42,532 bases of DNA from JAGOPO01 sp035524755 (GCA_035524755.1 DATKOD010000016.1:1-42532), one strand, 5' to 3'; numbered from the stretch's first letter, positions 23,352-31,231 are shown. Notes: generated from the letters alone by a model not told the origin. A program made the numbers and translations.

Positions 23352-24542
23352 TTACCGATTCAGTGCCGCACGGGTGGCGGGACCGACGTAGCCGACCGGG
23401 GAGATGCCGCTGGCCTTCTGGAAGGCTTTGACGGCGTTGACCGTAATAGGGCCGAAATAGCCAGTGGGAATCTGGAATGCGGGGAAGAAACCGAGTTGCT
23501 GGAGCTTGAATTGAAGATGGAGCACTTCGTCATTGTGCATGCCGCGGTAGAGATACTTCGTGAAATGGTACGACGGAACAGGAACCGGAGTCGGAGTTGA
23601 GGATGGATACGGAGTCGGCGTGAGTGTCGGCGTCGGTGTTGGACCTGAGGAGCTCGACGGGGTTGGTGTCGGTGCGAGGGTCGGAGTCACAGTGATTTCA
23701 GCCTGCTCGATTGGTGCCTCGAACTCCGGGTGACGGCCGTGGCCACCGACTGCGGGAGTCGGTGTAGGAACGGGGGCCGAAGCAATGATATCCGCATAGG
23801 ACATCCCGGAACCGCCGTTGTACAGATCGCTGACTTCGGATGAGTTCAGTGTCCGGTTCCAGACGCCAACCTCATCAATCTGGCCTTGGAAACCTATCGA
23901 TGGAAAATCGCCGAAACCGCCGATACCGGTCGATGTAGCAGGGGTGTACGATTCACCGATAGCAGTCTCATCGGTTGTCGTGTCTTGTAATGAACCGTTC
24001 GAATAGACGTCTAATGTGCCCGAGGTCGCATCCCACGTCATGACCACATGTGTCCAGACATTCTTGATGAGAGGCTCCGTGAGGCTAAGGTCTTTCGGGT
24101 CGGGCGAGTCGAATCCACCAGGGCCAAAATAAACATCGGTTCCGTCGTGGTAAATGTATGAGCCAGCGCCTAGGTCGTCCTCCCCCCACATCGTGCTGCT
24201 CCCGCCAGGAGCGACGGTGCCGTCCGTCTTGTACCAGAGCGAGACCGAGAACGAGCTTTCTCCGTCCAAAACCGGCCCCGTGCTTAGAGCTTGGTCAGTA
24301 GGATCGGTGAAATCCGCCGCGTTGCCGATTACGCCCGCGGTAGAATCGACATTGTCGGTATCGGTGAGATTATGGCCCCCGACGGAGTCGGCACGCGTTC
24401 CGCTCACTTCGTCCATCGTCCAATACGCTATCAGCCCATTTGCAAGGTTCGCGGAATCACCAAAAACAGGCCGCAGATCGAGTACGAGCAACGACAGTAC
24501 CGCGATGGCACCCACCACGACAAAACGAGCCCGTATTATCAT
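23352..24542 (-). CDS. Secreted LamG-like protein with Pro/Thr linker and peptidoglycan-binding domain
   Basis: The 396-residue protein starts with a signal peptide (about 1-28, ending VFG). A LamG/concanavalin-type domain spans about 35-245 (LIAYWTMDEVSGTRADSVGGHNL; SFSVSLWYKTDG; WTHVVMTWDATSGTLDVYSNGSL; GQIDEVGVWNRTLNSSEV). A Pro/Thr/Ser linker (about 255-330) leads to a PG_binding_1 domain (337-396) with EVLHLQFKLQQLGFF and GYFGPITVNAVKAFQKASG. It probably sits on the cell wall and presents a glycan- or protein-binding head. A TATACT hexamer 6 bases before the ATG suggests a leaderless message. Confidence 0.9.
   Translation of the reverse strand: MIIRARFVVVGAIAVLSLLVLDLRPVFGDSANLANGLIAYWTMDEVSGTRADSVGGHNLTDTDNVDSTAGVIGNAADFTDPTDQALSTGPVLDGESSFSVSLWYKTDGTVAPGGSSTMWGEDDLGAGSYIYHDGTDVYFGPGGFDSPDPKDLSLTEPLIKNVWTHVVMTWDATSGTLDVYSNGSLQDTTTDETAIGESYTPATSTGIGGFGDFPSIGFQGQIDEVGVWNRTLNSSEVSDLYNGGSGMSYADIIASAPVPTPTPAVGGHGRHPEFEAPIEQAEITVTPTLAPTPTPSSSSGPTPTPTLTPTPYPSSTPTPVPVPSYHFTKYLYRGMHNDEVLHLQFKLQQLGFFPAFQIPTGYFGPITVNAVKAFQKASGISPVGYVGPATRAALNR
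23553..23778 (-). repeat. Pro/Thr-rich linker coding repeats
   Basis: Inside the LamG gene, repeated PTP/TPT-type units (for example TPTLAPTPTP and PTPTLTPTPYP) are encoded by short GGxGTyGG-like repeats. It is a flexible wall-spanning linker and a likely length-variable site. Confidence 0.6.
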
Positions 24543-24548
24543 GTTGTC

Positions 24549-24554
24549 AGTATA
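24549..24554 (-). promoter_or_regulatory. -10 element (leaderless) of the LamG gene
   Basis: TATACT on the minus strand ends exactly 6 bases before the ATG. It directly follows the groEL terminator. Confidence 0.5.
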
Positions 24555-24584
24555 CCAAAACGACCCTGCCCCGGGTCGTTTTGG
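24555..24584 (-). terminator. groEL terminator
   Basis: A 12 bp inverted repeat (CCAAAACGACCC/GGGTCGTTTTGG) with a 6-base loop supplies its own T-run after the stem. It is near symmetric, so it could act in both directions. Confidence 0.75.
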
Positions 24585-24600
24585 AGAGTGGATAAAGCCT

Positions 24601-26238
24601 CTAGTAGTCCCCCATGCCGCCCATGCCGGGGCCGCCGACAGGTGCGGTCTTGGGTTCCGGCTTGTCGGTCACGACGGCTTCGGTGGTCAGGATGAGCGAT
24701 GCGACGGAAACGGCGTTGATAAGCGCGGTTTTCACGACCTTGAGCGGGTCGATGATGCCGGCCGCGACCATGTCGCCATATTCGCCGGCCGACGCGTCAT
24801 AGCCCTGGCCGTCTTCTGACTCAGAAAGCTTGGAGACGACTTCGTTGGCGTCCTTGCCTGCGTTCTCGGCGATGGCACGCAGCGGGCGCTCCAGGATGGA
24901 GCGGATGATGCTCACGCCCTTGGCTTCATCTCCGAACGCGGACACGCCCTTGATCTTCGTCAACGCAAGCGCACGGGCCGCATTGAACAATGCCACGCCG
25001 CCGCCGGCCACGATACCTTCTTCCAGAGCCGCGCGAGTCGCGGATACCGCGTCATCGATGCGGAACTTCTTCTCTTTCATCTCGGTCTCTGTCTGCGCGC
25101 CGACTTTGATGACGGCAACACCGCCGGTCAACTTCGCCAGCCGCTCGGTGAGCTTCTCCTTATCATACGTGCCGGTCGTCTTCTCTATCTGTGCTTTGAT
25201 CTGATTGACGCGCTTCTCGATGTCGGCCTTCTTTCCCTTGCCGTCCACGATGGTCGTGTTCTCCTTGGTGGCCTTCACCTTGTGCGCACGGCCGAGCATC
25301 GCGAGTTCGATGTTCTCCAGCTTGATGCCCTTCTCTTCGGATACGACAGTGCCGCCGGTCACGACGGCGATGTCCTCCAACATATCCTTCTTGCGGTCGC
25401 CGAAGCCCGGGGCTTTGACCGCCAGCGTGTGGAAGTTGCCCTTGAGCTTGTTGACGATAAGGGTCGCCAGCGCGTCGCCGTCCACGTCGTCGGCGACGAT
25501 GACCAGGTCGCGTTTGCCGGCAGCGTTGAGTTTCTGGAGCAGCGGCACGATGTCGTTGATGCTCGAGATCTTCCGGTCCGTGATGAGGATGTACGGATCC
25601 TCATAGACGGCTTCCATGCGCTCGGCGTTGGTCACCATGTACGCAGAGAGATAGCCGCGGTCGAATTGCATGCCTTCCACGAGTTCCTTGGACATGTCGA
25701 CGGACTGTGATTCCTCCACGGTCACGACGCCATCCTTGCCGACTTCGCGGAACACGTCGGAGATGAGCTTGCCTATCTCGCCGTCGTTGGCCGCGATGGA
25801 TGCGACCTCTTTGAGGTTCTCCGAGGTCACTTTCTTCTTCTTGGATTCCAGGTGTGCGATGACCCAGTCGGTCGCTTTATCCATGCCGCGCTTCAGGACC
25901 ACGGGGTTGGCACCTGACGCCACCGCTGAGAATCCCTCGGCCACGATGGCTTGCGCAAGGATGGTCGCGGTCGTGGTCCCGTCACCGGCCATGTCATTGG
26001 TCTTGGACGCGACTTCCTGCACCAGCGAAGCACCGATGTTTTCGAACTTGTCTTCCAGTTCGATATCCTTCGCCACGGTCACACCGTCCTTGGTGATGAC
26101 CGGCGACCCGAAGCCGCGGTCCAGCACCACGTTGCGGCCCTTGGGACCCAGCGTGACCTTGACCGCATTGGCCAGCTTGTCGACACCACGCTTGAGCGAC
26201 TCACGCGCTTCGTCTTTGTATTGGATGAGCTTGGACAT
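24601..26238 (-). CDS. groEL: Chaperonin GroEL (Hsp60)
   Basis: The 545-residue chaperonin subunit forms the double-ring folding chamber with GroES. It shows the highly conserved start region, LGPKGRNVVLDRGFGSPVITKDGVTVAK (31-58), the ATP site GDGTTT, and AALEEGIVAGGGVAL. The C terminus ends GGPGMGGMGDY, a shortened form of the usual Gly-Gly-Met tail. Length is normal. It starts one base after the groES stop, in the same operon under the CIRCE operator. Confidence 0.99.
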   Translation of the reverse strand: MSKLIQYKDEARESLKRGVDKLANAVKVTLGPKGRNVVLDRGFGSPVITKDGVTVAKDIELEDKFENIGASLVQEVASKTNDMAGDGTTTATILAQAIVAEGFSAVASGANPVVLKRGMDKATDWVIAHLESKKKKVTSENLKEVASIAANDGEIGKLISDVFREVGKDGVVTVEESQSVDMSKELVEGMQFDRGYLSAYMVTNAERMEAVYEDPYILITDRKISSINDIVPLLQKLNAAGKRDLVIVADDVDGDALATLIVNKLKGNFHTLAVKAPGFGDRKKDMLEDIAVVTGGTVVSEEKGIKLENIELAMLGRAHKVKATKENTTIVDGKGKKADIEKRVNQIKAQIEKTTGTYDKEKLTERLAKLTGGVAVIKVGAQTETEMKEKKFRIDDAVSATRAALEEGIVAGGGVALFNAARALALTKIKGVSAFGDEAKGVSIIRSILERPLRAIAENAGKDANEVVSKLSESEDGQGYDASAGEYGDMVAAGIIDPLKVVKTALINAVSVASLILTTEAVVTDKPEPKTAPVGGPGMGGMGDY

Positions 26239-26239
26239 G

Positions 26240-26524
26240 TTATTCGATGATAGCGAGGATGTCCTTCTCCTCGGCGATGAGATACTCGTGGTCTTCCACC
26301 TTGATCTGGTTCGGGCCGTACTTGGTGAACAGGACGACGTCGCCCTTCTTCACGACCGGCTTCACCAGCTTCCCGCCCTCCCAGCGGCCTTCCCCGACCG
26401 CAATGACTTTGCCCTGCTCCGGTCGCTCCTTGTGGACGGTGTCCGGCAGGATGATGCCGCCCTTCTTGACCTCCTCCTTCATCGGCTCGATGAGGACGTG
26501 GTCGCGTAACGGTTTGATCTTCAT
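26240..26524 (-). CDS. groES: Co-chaperonin GroES (Hsp10)
   Basis: The 94-residue lid of the GroEL chamber has KIKPLRDHVLIEPM at the start, the mobile loop around EEVKKGGIILPDTVHKERPEQG (17-38), and GDVVLFTKYGPNQIKVEDHEYLIAEEKDILAII at the end. The length is usual for GroES. It is the first gene of the groESL operon. The ATG lies 26 bases after the CIRCE repeat; no clear ribosome site is present. Confidence 0.98.
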   Translation of the reverse strand: MKIKPLRDHVLIEPMKEEVKKGGIILPDTVHKERPEQGKVIAVGEGRWEGGKLVKPVVKKGDVVLFTKYGPNQIKVEDHEYLIAEEKDILAIIE

Positions 26525-26550
26525 ACGCGCAAATACTTAGGTTGTACGTG

Positions 26551-26577
26551 TTAGCACTCTAATGATAGAAGTGCCAG
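26551..26577 (-). promoter_or_regulatory. CIRCE operator (HrcA-binding site) of groESL
   Basis: TTAGCACTC-N9-AAGTGCCAG on the plus strand; on the minus strand the second arm reads GAGTGCTAA exactly and the first arm CTGGCACTT matches consensus at 7 of 9 positions. The 9-base spacer is canonical. This predicts heat-shock control by an HrcA repressor, which is not in the window. Confidence 0.88.
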
Positions 26578-26590
26578 CGTCGGTATCCTA

Positions 26591-26626
26591 GGAAAAAGAA
26601 AAGCCGGTGTCAACGGTGACACCGGC
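26591..26626 (-). terminator. Terminator of the S55 protease gene
   Basis: GCCGGTGTCA-ACGG-TGACACCGGC (10 bp stem, 26603-26626) is followed on the minus strand by TTTTCTTTTTCC. Confidence 0.9.
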
Positions 26627-26633
26627 ATGGACT

Positions 26634-28133
26634 TCATTTCTGCAACGTACGGACTTTCGCTTCCGCGGTGGCATTGAACCGCTTCTCACCCCCCGCGAGG
26701 GTCAAGAGGATCTCCACCTTCGGCTTCCGCCGGACATCACCGGATGCTTTCGCGTCGATATCGAGCTGCTCATCCTTCTCGATGCTGATGTAGTAGAGCG
26801 CGTCCCGGTCCTCGATCTTCGCCAGGAGCGGCAGGGCGTCACGGACCGACATGACCTTGAGGATCTCCCCCTGCGCGTTGGTTCCGTCCATCCACGTCGG
26901 AGTGGGACGATGTGCCCTCAGCACAGAGGTATCGAGCACCTTGGTGGCCTGCTCGACCGCGTTGTCGCGGGAACGCCGTGCCAGGAAGGTGACCTTGCCG
27001 TCAGGTTTCGCCCCCTGGATCTGAACGGCCAGCGGCGACCAGAGGTCACGCGACGGCAGACGCCGGTATGCGATGTCGATGCCGTCGATGCGCAGGGACT
27101 CCTGCTCCTGGTCGATGAGGCTGTCCAGGAGATACTCCATCGCGCCGAGCGCAGCCACCGCATTGTCACGGTACCGGATGGTACCCGCGGGCTGGGCCAG
27201 TCTGATAGTGACCTCCAGACCGGCGAACGCTTGGTCGATTGGCAGCCGTGCGAGGGCGGTGTTCAACACGTTGTTGAGCGCTCCGGTGGCGGTCTTGTGG
27301 TACGCCATGTGGTAGTGGAGCACCTGCGGCCGTTCGTAGATGCCCGCGGCTGTGAACTCGACGGGCACGGTCTCGGGAAGCGGTCCCTCGCGGACCACCA
27401 TACCGAACATGCCATGGACGACTGCCGTCCCGACCGGACGACCCACCTTGCCGCCCTGTTTCGATGCGCCCTGCTGCGATTCGGTCAGGTCGGCGACGGG
27501 CAGGATGAACACCGGCAACTTGATGAGTCCATACGGCATGCCGTCCAACGAGTGTGATGTCGTCAGGAGGTGTTCGTGGTACGGCGCGGTGACGGTGCTC
27601 TGTGCGCACGAGTCCGCGTCGCCGTACACGAAGCACGTCGCGACGTATTCGCCCGGGCGGACGGTCAGCGGATGGGTCTCGCCCGGATGATCGAGCGCGA
27701 TGAGACCGGCCTGCAGCTCGATGGGCGTGACGGCCGCCTGCGCGGCGGTGTTGAAGTCCTGGGACGCCATCAGACCGCCGATGAGCTTGCCGTCGATGAA
27801 CATCGGACTCCCGGACATGCCGGCGTAGATGAGGTTCTTGTCGAACAGCATACTGCCGTCGGAACGCTTGGGCCCGCCCGACAGCTGCACCGTGATGACC
27901 CACGGCCAGACCTCGACTTTGTTGATCTGGTAGTCGGGGACGATGCCGCGGACGACGAAGTCGAATGCTTCCGGCTCGGTGCCGCTGAATACGCTGTAGC
28001 CGACGCCGTGCATGCCGGGTTTCACGTCCGACAACGGCATGATAGGAATGTCGGCCGACTGGGCGAACGCCGCCGAGGGCACCAGTCCCGCAGCGAGCAC
28101 CGCGATCATGAGGCTTCGACGCAGCAGGCGCAT
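26634..28133 (-). CDS. Exported SpoIVB-like (S55 family) serine protease
   Basis: The 499-residue protein has a signal peptide (about 1-24, ending AAFA before Q25). The S55 domain begins IMPLSDVKPGMHGVGYSVFSGTEPEAFDFVVRGI (31-64), and GMSGSPMFIDGKLIGGL (105-121) carries the catalytic Ser; a His at TTSHSLDG is a possible partner. The second half, including RHxR-free beta-rich and helical segments, is not assigned. In Bacillus SpoIVB signals across the forespore membrane, but no sporulation genes are here, so another envelope signalling or processing role is likely. The ATG follows GAGGAGGG; upstream in-frame starts lack one. Confidence 0.85.
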   Translation of the reverse strand: MRLLRRSLMIAVLAAGLVPSAAFAQSADIPIMPLSDVKPGMHGVGYSVFSGTEPEAFDFVVRGIVPDYQINKVEVWPWVITVQLSGGPKRSDGSMLFDKNLIYAGMSGSPMFIDGKLIGGLMASQDFNTAAQAAVTPIELQAGLIALDHPGETHPLTVRPGEYVATCFVYGDADSCAQSTVTAPYHEHLLTTSHSLDGMPYGLIKLPVFILPVADLTESQQGASKQGGKVGRPVGTAVVHGMFGMVVREGPLPETVPVEFTAAGIYERPQVLHYHMAYHKTATGALNNVLNTALARLPIDQAFAGLEVTIRLAQPAGTIRYRDNAVAALGAMEYLLDSLIDQEQESLRIDGIDIAYRRLPSRDLWSPLAVQIQGAKPDGKVTFLARRSRDNAVEQATKVLDTSVLRAHRPTPTWMDGTNAQGEILKVMSVRDALPLLAKIEDRDALYYISIEKDEQLDIDAKASGDVRRKPKVEILLTLAGGEKRFNATAEAKVRTLQK

Positions 28134-28199
28134 GGCGCCCTCCTCTGAGTATGGGTTGTCGGTTGTCAACGACCTGAACGAGCGAACGTAATAGAGTTC

Positions 28200-28227
28200 G
28201 TTATAGCCCACCCACACGATGCGTCAA
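28200..28227 (-). promoter_or_regulatory. Promoter of the S55 protease gene
   Basis: TTGACG (28222-28227) and TATAAC (28200-28205) on the minus strand are 16 bases apart. The leader is about 60 bases. The -35 overlaps the stop codon of the upstream gene. Confidence 0.65.
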
Positions 28228-29204
28228 TGTCCCAAACCCGAATCGCGTTCCGTGAAATTCCCCATGCCCCGCGTGGTCAGCGCGGAATTGTACCGGGCGA
28301 GCGCCACAGCCTCGAACGAGCGCGGATGGAATTCCAGAATCCGGTCATCGGCGATGACACGGCCTCCCGGCGCATGCGTGGCCGGCTCGTGTTCGATGCG
28401 CCGCTGTTGCCACGTCCGCATGACACGCTCGAATCGTTCACCGACCGGTGTATCCAGGACGATCTCGATGGCACGACGCAGTGCGACGAGCGGTCGCGAT
28501 GAATCTATCGAGCGGCCCGAAAATTCGTTTCCCGAATCCCCGCGCACATATTCCGATATCCACCCGTTCGCGGTGCGAAGACGGGCTAGATACCCGTCCG
28601 GGTCGATGAGCGGCATCAACGCGGCGATTCCCTGTGCCACGTACAATGAACGATGCCGGAGCGCCAGACCATCGGTCGTCACATAGTGGCTGAAGCAGAA
28701 CTTGTCCGGGGCGGTTGCATCACGTTTGGTGCGTAACCGGCCCATCAGCAATGCCACCAGCAGGAGGAAGATGCGCGCGGTGTACAGTCGCCCGGCACGG
28801 ACGACCACGAACACGTCCCAGTCGCTGTCGACCGAGGACGAACCGTTCGCCAACGAGCCGGACACCAACATGGCGCGGACGAACGGGACTGCCTGCAGCC
28901 ACCATGCGGCCCGGCGCATGCGCCGCCATTTCTGTGCGGTCACTTTCTCCGCTTCGATGCGGCGCGTGAACGCCTCGGATGAGATTTCCCGGATAGCGTA
29001 CATCCCCATCGACGCGCGAACCTCGCCCGCCGCGACAAGCGCGTCCAGTCGCACCGCGATATCGGAAAGGCCCGGTGACGCATTTCGGACACCGACCCGC
29101 GAACCGACGATGAGCCGCTCCGAAATCTCGGCCAATGTCAGCGGCCAGTTGAATGCTGCCGCATAGGCCAATGTCGCGATGATGGGGGCGTCGGTTGTTT
29201 CCAC
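28224..29204 (-). CDS. Nucleotidyltransferase-fold protein (326 aa)
   Basis: The N-terminal part (about 1-75) looks like a winged helix (LTLAEISERL ... LVAAGEVRASMGMYAIRE). The centre has the polymerase-beta-type nucleotidyltransferase signature MLVSGSLANGSSSVDSDWDVFVVV (about 112-135) with the GS and DxD elements. A helical C-terminal half ending in a poorly conserved tail follows. It may modify RNA, small molecules or protein; the substrate is unknown. The long frame reaches 29450, but that part holds another small gene and its terminator, so the GTG at 29202-29204, 8 bases after TATACA, is proposed as start. Confidence 0.75.
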   Translation of the reverse strand: METTDAPIIATLAYAAAFNWPLTLAEISERLIVGSRVGVRNASPGLSDIAVRLDALVAAGEVRASMGMYAIREISSEAFTRRIEAEKVTAQKWRRMRRAAWWLQAVPFVRAMLVSGSLANGSSSVDSDWDVFVVVRAGRLYTARIFLLLVALLMGRLRTKRDATAPDKFCFSHYVTTDGLALRHRSLYVAQGIAALMPLIDPDGYLARLRTANGWISEYVRGDSGNEFSGRSIDSSRPLVALRRAIEIVLDTPVGERFERVMRTWQQRRIEHEPATHAPGGRVIADDRILEFHPRSFEAVALARYNSALTTRGMGNFTERDSGLGH

Positions 29205-29212
29205 GGCGCCAG

Positions 29213-29218
29213 TGTATA
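29213..29218 (-). promoter_or_regulatory. -10 element of the nucleotidyltransferase gene
   Basis: TATACA on the minus strand lies 8 bases before the GTG start, with no ribosome site. It follows the terminator of the 54-aa gene. Confidence 0.4.
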
Positions 29219-29219
29219 T

Positions 29220-29249
29220 GAAAAAGGAACGACCCGCACTATGTGCGGG
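29220..29249 (-). terminator. Terminator of the 54-aa gene
   Basis: CCCGCAC-TAT-GTGCGGG (7 bp stem) is followed on the minus strand by a T-rich tract (CGTTCCTTTTTC). The stem includes the stop codon of the small gene. Confidence 0.75.
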
Positions 29250-29403
29250 CCTTGCGCGGCGATTCGGTGACACTGGCGATGATCCCCGGAAGATCTTCGA
29301 TGACCTGGTCGAGTACCCGTCGGTGATAGTCCTCGGGGAGCAGTCGCTCCTGATACCGACGGAGCAACCGACGAAGGATTTCCCCCACAAGCTTCGGATC
29401 CAT
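29239..29403 (-). CDS. Small charged helical protein (54 aa), unknown function
   Basis: The short frame starts with ATG at 29401-29403, six bases after a GGAGG ribosome site, and ends within a clear terminator stem, so it looks like a genuine gene. The product begins MDPKLVGEILRRLLRRYQER and continues LLPEDYHRRVLDQVIEDLPG. It is mostly amphipathic helix, with a basic first half, an acidic middle and a basic tail (SPRKART). It is cytosolic with no membrane segment. A small nucleic-acid- or protein-binding factor is possible; no family is recognised. Confidence 0.7.
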   Translation of the reverse strand: MDPKLVGEILRRLLRRYQERLLPEDYHRRVLDQVIEDLPGIIASVTESPRKART

Positions 29404-29436
29404 GGCAGCCTCCAGCGGGCAACACTACATCCATTA

Positions 29437-29465
29437 TTGAATTTTGTCAAGAATCATGGTACATT
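29437..29465 (+). promoter_or_regulatory. Promoter of the uvrC operon
   Basis: TTGAAT (29437-29442) and TACATT (29460-29465) are 17 bases apart. The ATG is 13 bases after the -10, so the leader is only about 6 bases and has no ribosome site. Confidence 0.6.
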
Positions 29466-29478
29466 AGCGGTCCATACC

Positions 29479-30633
29479 ATGGATGTCCGCGAAGCCGCAC
29501 AACGGGTCAAAGAAGCGCCACACGCGTCCGGCGTGTATTTTTGGCGCGACGAGCGAAAGCGCCCCATCTACATAGGAAAGGCCAACGACTTGCGCAGCCG
29601 GCTTTCAAGCTATCCGCGTTCCGATTCCCCCAAGACGAGCGTGATGGTCGGGGCGGCTGCAAGCGTGGATTGGAAGGAGACCGGCACCGAGATCGAGGCG
29701 CTCATCCTCGAAGCCCGGCTCATCAAACGATACAAGCCCCGGTATAACGTGGATTGGAAAGACGACAAGGACTATTTCTTCGTCGGATTCACCGATGAGC
29801 GATTCCCGCACATCGTCGTCACCCACCAGCCGATCGACGGTGAGCTCGTCGGACCGTTCACCGAGGGTATCCCGCTCAAGGCGACCTTGCGTGCGCTGCG
29901 ACGGTCGTTCCCGTATTGCACGTGCAAGAAGCAACACCATGTGAAGTGTCTGAATGCCCATATGGGGCTGTGTCCGGGGTACTGCTGCCTAAAGGCCGAG
30001 CCTACCCGCGCACAGATCCGCGAATACGCGCGGCATATCAGCATCATCCGCGACATCCTGACCGGCAAACGGAGCCGTCTGGTCACCGCCCTGGGCCACG
30101 ACGCCCTGAAACGGGTGTTCCGCCATGCGCAGATAAACGCCCGGAACCAACAGCTGACCGGACACCCCGGATCCCCGAAGCGCGTCGAAGGGTACGACAT
30201 CGCTAACATCATGGGTCGGCATGCCGTCGGTGCGATGGTCGTGTTCACCGATGGTGCGCCGGACAAGGCCGGCTACCGGCTGTTCAACATCAGGACCGGC
30301 GGCGGCGACACCGACATGCTCCGGGAACTTTTGGAGCGCCGTATGAACCACACGGAATGGCCGGCGCCGGATCTGGTCGTTATCGACGGCGGGAAAGCGC
30401 AATTGAACGTCGCCCGTATGGTCATGGGCGCTGACGTCCGCATCGTCGCCCTCACGAAAGACCTGCACCACCATGCCACGAAAGCACTGATCAAGGAGCA
30501 TGGCATCTATGGTGAGCGTCTGCTGCGGGACATACCGCGCGGCGAACGGGATCTCCTGATCCATGTGGACGCCGAGGCCCACCGGTTCGCCATCGGTCAC
30601 TATCGACACCGGCACCGCAAAATGCTAGTCTAG
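29479..30633 (+). CDS. uvrC: Shortened UvrC-type excinuclease subunit C
   Basis: The 384-residue protein keeps both nuclease halves of UvrC but lacks the usual UVR motif (UvrB contact) and the C-terminal helix-hairpin-helix; normal UvrC is about 600. The GIY-YIG domain has GVY (18-20), YIG (31-33) and Glu78 in EARLIKRYKPRYN. A Cys cluster (C147, C149, C157, C165, C169, C170) matches the region of the UvrC iron-sulfur site. The RNase H-like domain has GYDIANIMG (Asp240), LVVIDGGKAQLN (Asp303) and AHRFAI (His368). It could cut damaged DNA or act as a stand-alone Cho-like nuclease. Start chosen by UvrC alignment and the promoter. Confidence 0.88.
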   Translation: MDVREAAQRVKEAPHASGVYFWRDERKRPIYIGKANDLRSRLSSYPRSDSPKTSVMVGAAASVDWKETGTEIEALILEARLIKRYKPRYNVDWKDDKDYFFVGFTDERFPHIVVTHQPIDGELVGPFTEGIPLKATLRALRRSFPYCTCKKQHHVKCLNAHMGLCPGYCCLKAEPTRAQIREYARHISIIRDILTGKRSRLVTALGHDALKRVFRHAQINARNQQLTGHPGSPKRVEGYDIANIMGRHAVGAMVVFTDGAPDKAGYRLFNIRTGGGDTDMLRELLERRMNHTEWPAPDLVVIDGGKAQLNVARMVMGADVRIVALTKDLHHHATKALIKEHGIYGERLLRDIPRGERDLLIHVDAEAHRFAIGHYRHRHRKMLV

Positions 30634-30642
30634 GAACCGCTG

Positions 30643-30987
30643 ATGGTACGTAGGTTTCTGCTTAAAATCGTGGTAGGTGCGGTCGCGTTGTGGGTAGCGG
30701 ACGTGCTCCTGGCCGGCTTCGTGGTTACCGGCGGCCTCAAGGGCTACCTGATTGCCGGCGTGTTCCTGGCGATCCTGAACACGTTCGTACGTCCTATCCT
30801 GAAGCTCCTGTCGCTCCCCTTGATCCTGCTGACGCTCGGCCTGTTCACGGTCGTCATCAACGGGGTCATCCTGTGGCTGGTGGCTGACTTGTCGGGCGTC
30901 ATCATGATTTCAGGGCTCTGGACGCTCCTGTGGGCTACGTTCATCGTCTCGCTCGTGTACGTCGTAGTAGACCATCCGCTTCACTGA
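30643..30987 (+). CDS. PF04020-type four-helix membrane protein (phage holin family IV-like)
   Basis: The 114-residue protein has four hydrophobic helices (about 5-26, 33-51, 57-82 and 87-110) with the signature NTFVRPILKLLSLPLILLTLGLFTVVINGVILWL, characteristic of the PF04020 group. Despite the holin name, most members are chromosomal envelope proteins of unknown role. It starts nine bases after uvrC and ends four bases before secG, so it belongs to the same plus-strand operon. Confidence 0.85.
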   Translation: MVRRFLLKIVVGAVALWVADVLLAGFVVTGGLKGYLIAGVFLAILNTFVRPILKLLSLPLILLTLGLFTVVINGVILWLVADLSGVIMISGLWTLLWATFIVSLVYVVVDHPLH

Positions 30988-30991
30988 ACCC

Positions 30992-31216
30992 ATGCTCAAT
31001 AAACTATTCACATCACTCCAGGTAGGTTCGGCGGTACTGTTGATCATCACCATCCTGCTCCAGCAGCGTGGAGAGGGGCTGTCGGGCGGTCTGGTGGGGA
31101 CGGCGCTGGAATATAGCACGAAACGTGGCGTCGAGAAGTGGCTGTTCTACGGCACGATCGCGCTCGCAGTCATCTTCCTGGGCGTGTCGCTGGCACGACT
31201 GGCACTGGGCGCATAA
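30992..31216 (+). CDS. secG: Preprotein translocase subunit SecG
   Basis: The 74-residue protein has two membrane helices (about 4-24 and 52-72) and the conserved LLQQRGEGLSGGL loop (22-34). It supports SecYEG-mediated export. The SBP5 gene follows after 15 bases; a short basic/hydrophobic tail ends the protein. Length is typical. Confidence 0.93.
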   Translation: MLNKLFTSLQVGSAVLLIITILLQQRGEGLSGGLVGTALEYSTKRGVEKWLFYGTIALAVIFLGVSLARLALGA

Positions 31217-31231
31217 GCGTCCGTCATCCGC

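Noticed and set aside
23553..23778. Possible CRISPR-like repeat array
   Set aside because: The repetition is short, irregular and in frame, encoding a Pro/Thr linker within the LamG protein.
26607..27557. 316-codon plus-strand frame opposite the S55 protease
   Set aside because: Antisense shadow of a gene with signal peptide, ribosome site, promoter and terminator.
29205..29450. Longer start for the nucleotidyltransferase gene
   Set aside because: The segment contains the 54-aa gene in another frame and its terminator, and its translation is Arg/Ser-rich with no domain pattern.
29179..29478. 100-residue N-terminal extension of UvrC
   Set aside because: It lies antisense to the 54-aa gene and its terminator; the GIY-YIG homology and promoter point to the ATG at 29479.
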